In this document: one piece after another, positions 1 to 6,000 of the stretch | Numbering within the stretch: the stretch's first letter is position 1 | How the letters are laid out: the number at the start of each line of letters is the position of its first letter | From: JAWLDB01 sp041686915 | Lineage (GTDB): Bacteria > Bacillota > UBA994 > UBA5500 | Direction of reading: 5' to 3' | DNA: 8,362 bases | NCBI GenBank assembly: GCA_041686915.1 | Contig: JAWLDB010000120.1 | Coordinates: 1 to 8,362, forward strand | Notes under the pieces: generated by a model | Databases searched by the model: none | The model's input: the letters and a program-made list of their open reading frames with translations, nothing else | What the model was told of the DNA's origin: nothing | Position numbers and translations under genes: made by a program

Positions 1-32
1 AGATGGTCATTCCTGCCTCTAGCGCCGTCGCG
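1..32 (+). other. Probable C-terminal end of a Sec signal peptide
   Basis: The first visible residues read MVIPASSAVALDL. A small and hydrophobic stretch ending in Ala8-Val9-Ala10 fits the AXA rule for signal peptidase I, with cleavage expected after residue 10 (base 32). The basic n-region and most of the hydrophobic core would lie upstream of the window. This agrees with the extracellular nature of the rest of the protein. The ATG at base 3 is probably an internal methionine, although two bases of upstream sequence cannot settle this. Confidence 0.5.
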
Positions 33-3000
33 CTAGACCTCAGGCCTCGTTCGACTGCAGCAGTGAGCATGGCGCCTCTGCTGCAAGAGCTGCCTTACGA
101 GGACGTGGAAGAACCAGTCCCTGAGAACAGGCAGCAGGGCGACCTAGCACCAAGTGCTGAGCCAGATACAACAACCGTACGGCAAGAGCTTCCGATTGAA
201 CTCGTGCTGGAAAGTGAGCCTGAAGGAGGCGACAGCACTGATCCTGTTCCAGCTGGCTCGCCCCGTCAGCTGATTGTTTGTTACCAGCGTGAGAGCGCTA
301 ACCAGCTTTCCGCACTGGGCCTGGAGGAGAGCCTTGCTGACAACCCCGAAGATGGCCAGGCCGACCAGGAGGTTGGCCTATTCTTAGTGCCTTCAGATGT
401 CAGCATAGAAGCAGCCACAGCAGAGCTAGAAGCCGACCCGAACGTGCTCTATGTAGAGCCTAACTATCTGGTACGCGCTGCTTCAGTTGACAGCCCTGAC
501 GACCCAAGCTTTGCGGAACAATGGGCCCTGACCATACTCGGTGCTCCGGCAGCCTGGTTGGCCAATGAACAGGGCTTGGCAAACGCAACGCCTGTGACTG
601 TTGCACTATTAGATACCGGTATCGATACTACGCATGAAGACTTACCTGCTGACAGGATACTCGGTGGTCATAACTTTGCCAGCTACAAGAATAACGGCAG
701 CCCTTATACCGATACGACCGATTACGCTGATGACAATGGCCACGGCACGCAGGTCGCCGGTATCATTGCCGCAATACATAACAACGCGACAGGCATCTCA
801 GGAGTAGTCGGCCCGGTCTCAGTAAACATACTGCCGGTAAAAGTGCTAAATGATCGTGCCAATGGAACGGTATTCGAGCTTGCTAACGGCATAAAATACG
901 CGGCTGACCAAGGTGCAAAGATAATCAACCTTAGTCTAACGATTGAGGGGAACAGCCAGACGTTAGCGTCAGCTATCCGCTATGCTCAGGATAAAGGCGC
1001 GCTCGTGGTCGCGTCCATGGGCGAAGACGCTCGAGAGCCTTACCCAGGTTCATTCCCCGGCGTGGTTGCTGTAGGCGCCATCGACAGCGCCGGGGCAGTG
1101 TCATACAGGTCCGCCTGGGGTGACCACCTGGACCTGATGGCCCCCGGCCTGGATGTTCTAACTACCAACCGGGGCTCAACCTACACTAATGCCAGCACAT
1201 CCGCGGCAGCCGCCTACGTATCTGGTGCCGCAGCCCTTTACCGGATGCTTCATCCTGATACCCCTCCAGGCGATGTGGCCAATGCGCTCTGCAAGGCTAC
1301 GCTCGATATGGGGACTCTAGGGTGGGATGACACTACTGGGCATGGGCTGCTTAAGATGGATGCTCTGCTTGGCCAGGCCACCGATAATACCCCCGTTGTG
1401 AGCTTCGTCTCTCCAATGGATGGCTCAACAGTAATCGGCGGCGTGACGCTGGACGTGGAGCTGGCCAACGCGGCCGCAGTAGCCGGCGTAGCCTTTTATC
1501 TGGACAGCATTGGTGAGGGTTCTCTATTAGCACAAGTGCCAAACACAGGTAAGTCCTTCTTTGCCCTCGATTGGGACTCAGCCTCTGTAGCTGACGGAGA
1601 ACACACCGTCTACGCACAAGCTTATGATGCTGACTCGGCGCTCTTGGGCACTCCGGCTGAGATATCCTTACAGGTGAAGAACCAGCCAGCGACTGGCCTC
1701 ACCTTCCAGATTATCGCCCCCCACGGGGCAGCGCCCCAAACAGCTACACTGACACTCTATCGGCTTATGTCTGAAGACGATGACGACTACGATCCAAAGG
1801 CCATTTACGACGAGGTCGACGACGAGTATTACGCAGACAAGGCAGGGTTTGTTACTATTCCAGGCACTGTCGCACTTGATTTGCACCAGTACGTAGCCGT
1901 TGTACAAGGCACCTTCGACACCAGTGAACAGTGGGCAGACTTTGTCTATGTGCGGCAGCTGGAAGGGCCTGCCGGCATGGTGCTTGACGGTACTAATGCT
2001 GTCCCGGCCACCTTCTCCGTGCTCGACCTAACTGGTACGCCTCTGCAGTATCCAAGGTTCATTCTGCGGGCAAAGGATGCATTAGGTAATTCAGTTACCA
2101 CGGTCAGCCCGGAGCCAACCGACAAGCAGTCTCAGTTGATCTATGTCGACGCAGGGGTTTACGATGCTTATGCTTACTGGGCTCCGACTGACGCGGAGGA
2201 GTCTTCGGACTGGGCGCTCGAGTTTGATGGCGCGACTTATCTCCTTGCCATGAGAGCGCTTTCCCTCACCCAGGATACCAGCTCCATCACGTTTAGTCCG
2301 GAAGGTGCAGCCCTGCTGGCAGGGCAGGCGTTTGATGTGAGCGGCCAGAAGATCAGCGCATCACCCACGGTCGGTCTGGACGGTGGCGACATCGACGACC
2401 TGGTCGACAAGCACTGGTGGCTTGGTTTCTATGAAACAGAAGCAGTAGTCTCACCAGGCCAGTACAATCTGTATAGCCGAGTGCTGACGGGCGGATATCA
2501 ATACAATTTCCGGCGCGAGGGATATACCATCGACAGCGCGGGGCCTTTGTTCTGCGACTTCGGTGGTCAGATGTCGCTGACCGGTCAGATTGCGGACCCG
2601 ACTATAGCAGAGGGTGAACACCTGAGAATCGACTTCACCCTTACAGACGGTTATGGGAACACGGTTACCTATATCAAGCAGAAGCCATACGGCTCGTATT
2701 GGTACCAGGATGTCCAGATCGCCATGCACACCTATGACATGACTGGTGAGAATGGACAGATAGCGTACAGCGGTTCTACCAACTGGTACTACTCATATGT
2801 ATCCAAGCCAACAGGCCGTACAGCCGGTGACTACCAGGCTCAGCTCACCTGCCCGGTCGGCTACCTGTTTGGTAACTCAGTCACTACCGAACTGCTGCCG
2901 TTCTCAGTCGGCTCTGTGCAGCAGCCAGTGCCTACCGGTAAAGCAGTACCGGTCTATGGTTGGGATGGCCAACTCGGCAGCTATGCTGATTACGTTTACC

Positions 3001-6000
3001 TTTACTCCCTTATAGAAGACGAGTACGGGATAGACTGGGATTACGTCAGCTATTTCAAGCCAGACTCTGCTGGAAACATCTATATCCCTCAGGACGTCCA
3101 ATTGTCTGCGGCAGGCAATGTACTCACCTGCACGGGCTACGATTCCAATAGCAATCGACGTGCTTACGTCAAGCTCTTCTCCAGTTTGGATGAGCTGAGT
3201 GAGCTACAGCTGAGCGATAGTAATATCGAGCTTACATTCACCGAGCAAGATAGTGCTTCCAACCTGGTAACGGAGCCTGTTGCTGCAGTGTATCTGTATC
3301 CTTTAGGCGTTGGGAGCAAATATCCCCTTTATTTGATGGAAACATCCCGCATATTTGTTACCCCTGGTTACTACATGTTCACTGCCCGTGGACAGGTCAA
3401 CACCATCAGTGGAAACGAGCAATATATCTGGAACGATAGTAGAAGCATAGATACGTCCCAGAGCATTGACCTGGCCGGTGCTGCCGATGCAGCTACAATG
3501 CAACTCAGTGTAGCTCCTGGTCTAGAGTGGGATAACTTGGTCCGAGTGTATAGCGCTAACGGCTTTGATGCCGGTTGGTCCATTAACAATGCTCCCACTC
3601 TCAAGCTCACCCCGGGTGAATACACAGTGGTTGCGTTCCCTTCATTGGTTGACCCGGTGAAGGTTGGCTCCTACAGGAAGCGATGGACCTACGCGGTCAC
3701 GGTCACTGAAAACGGATCAGACGTGCTGAATCTCGCGGCAAGCACAAACTATCATCACACCGTAGGTGGAGCTTTCACCGTTAATTTGACTCTGGACCAA
3801 ACAGACCTGACCACTGCTGACAACCTCACCGGTGACGTACTAATCAGCGACCCGCAAGGTAACCGGGTGGTCGGGGTCGAGCTTGACCAGTTCTACGATG
3901 GTGGAAACGGGTCATTCGCTCTCGGCGAAGCTCTAAAGCTCAATGCAGCCGGGGAGTTAATCGTTCCACAGGCAGATATGTCGGCACAGTCACTTAACTG
4001 GCCTTACATCTATCCTTTCCTGCGCCTCTATCAGATTGACCGGGCAACGGGTCAGGAAACACGCGTGCTTGATCAGTTTGGCGACGGTTACTTCTACGGC
4101 TTCTCACTCCCGCTTGACTCCTTGACGCCGAGCGAGTACCGGCTGGAACTGGCCATCTCCATGGGGCCAGAGGGAGTGAAGACCGCAGAGACGCGCTTCT
4201 CACTCAGTGATGACAGTAGCGCCGTGCTGGATGCGTTACCGCCAGCGACCAATCAGACGACGATCACTATTGCCGGCGTGGCAGCCCCTGGGGCTTCAGT
4301 AGAGGTTCTCCATCGCCTTGGCGAGAGCGGCACCCCCGTTTCGGGTGGTACGACCACTGCCGATGGCGTCGGCCGGTTTAGCCTGCAGGTCACACTACCG
4401 GCTGAGGCAGAAGACGGCCATTACTTCTTTACCGCCCGCGCCTCTAGCGGTGGAGTACAAGGTCGTGAGTCAGACCCAATCATCATCCTGCTGGACCGTG
4501 TGGCACCTGCGCCACCAACGGCATTTGCTGGTGAAGCGCAAAGCGCCAATGACAACCGCCTGAACTGGAGTGCCTCTCCTAGTGACGATGTACAATACTA
4601 CCGTATAGCTCGCGGCGATACGGAACTAATTGACATATCTGCTTCCAGCAACCTGACCTATCTGGACAGTGGGCTAACGGCTACTACAGCCTATCAGTAC
4701 ACACTGGTAGCGGTAGACAGGGCTGGCAACCTGTCCACTGCGGTAAGCGCTGAAGTAACCACGCTGGCCGGTCAAGACGAGTCCGCACCGGCTACTCCAG
4801 CGATGCCTCATGTTACCTATCAGCCAGGTGGAACTGCAGTGGTCACCTGGCAGGAAACCACAGATAACATCGCTGTTACCAAGTATGAGCTTTTTAGGTC
4901 TCAGCCTAATGCGCAATCGGCTGAGCCGGCCAAACTGTGCGAAGTAACAGCTGGTGAGCAACTTCAGTTCACCGATAGCGGTTTGTTGGCACAGACACTC
5001 TACGCCTATAGTGTCAGGGCCTATGATGCCGCCGGCAATCAATCCGAGTTGTCTCCAACTTTCGAGCTAACGACCCCTAAGTTAACCCTAGGAATGATCA
5101 GCTACCGCTACCCGATTACATCGGGACGCATGGATCGGCACCTGATTTACCCCGAGAAAGAGCTGGCTATCAGGATGCTGGGTGAGAAGCTGCGCCAGGC
5201 CGCAGTTGAGGTCACCTACCTTACCGCAATTGATGAGAGTGGCAACTTGCTTGCTGTGCCCGCAGAGCAGACTGAAGTCGTCGCTCTGGCAGAAGAGCAG
5301 ACAATGCCGGGGGTCTATGTAGGGGCCTTCACTCTGCCTGCCGGAGCCGCCAAGGTGCTGTCGATCGTTGGCGTTCTGAATGACGCCTCCGGGCAGCATG
5401 CAGTGTTAAAGGAAGCGGACAACATGCCGCTACAGGTAACCGCCGACCTTACCGTCACGCTTCCCGAGAGCAGCCTAAGCGAGCTTGCTGGCCTAGCCCT
5501 TTCGGTTTGGGGAAGCCAGGCAGGCCAAGGTGGGACTGCAATCATCTCAGCTGAGAGCAGCTATACCTTCAAGCACTTGCAGCCTGGAGAGTATGCTGTG
5601 AAAATCATGGGCTCCTTTGGACGTCTCTTGCTTGATGAAACAGTGGAGGTGTTGGCCGGACAGGTCAACAATCTCATGGCCCAAGCCGCTGCACAGGCCC
5701 AGCTGGCCGTAAAAGTCCTTGATCCAAACGGCAATGTAATGGCTGCGGCTCCGGTATCTGCCAGAAACATCCGTACGGATCGGTCCACTAGCACCATAGC
5801 GGATGAAAACGGCGTAGCTTCTCTCCTTCTCGACACTGTCTCAGGCGAGACGGTGGTAATCGAGGCGCATTTGCCTCAGGAGCAGATGTCCTTGCCTTAT
5901 CAGATGAGCCAGACGGTCACCCATGTAGCGACCGCCGGCCAAAACCTCGTGACCGTAACCATGCAGCACCTGCCAACGGCTACCGTCCACGGTATTGTCA

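Noticed and set aside
3..5. ATG at base 3 as the true start codon
   Set aside because: The residues after it look like the end of a signal peptide rather than its beginning, and no ribosome-binding site can be seen in the two bases before it. It remains possible but unlikely.
741..1202. PA-domain insertion within the protease
   Set aside because: The His247 to Ser400 distance is 153 residues, as in compact subtilisins, leaving no room for an inserted PA domain.
2797..3015. Short + strand open frame in another phase across the A/B module junction
   Set aside because: The giant frame continues uninterrupted through this stretch with sensible strand patterns, so the alternative frame is a shadow.
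1737..4214. Recent DNA-level duplication or recombination hot spot
   Set aside because: The two modules resemble each other only in protein motifs. No long identical nucleotide stretch was noticed, so the duplication is ancient.
4674..5042. Antisense open frame of about 120 codons
   Set aside because: It lies wholly opposite the second fibronectin-like domain and the end of the first, which have clear homology on the + strand. Its translation shows no family motif, so it is a by-product of the coding strand's composition.
5088..5836. Several overlapping antisense open frames of 76-103 codons
   Set aside because: They overlap one another in different frames and lie opposite beta-sandwich modules with coherent + strand coding. 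Their low-complexity Ser/Ala/Arg-rich products have no recognisable motif.
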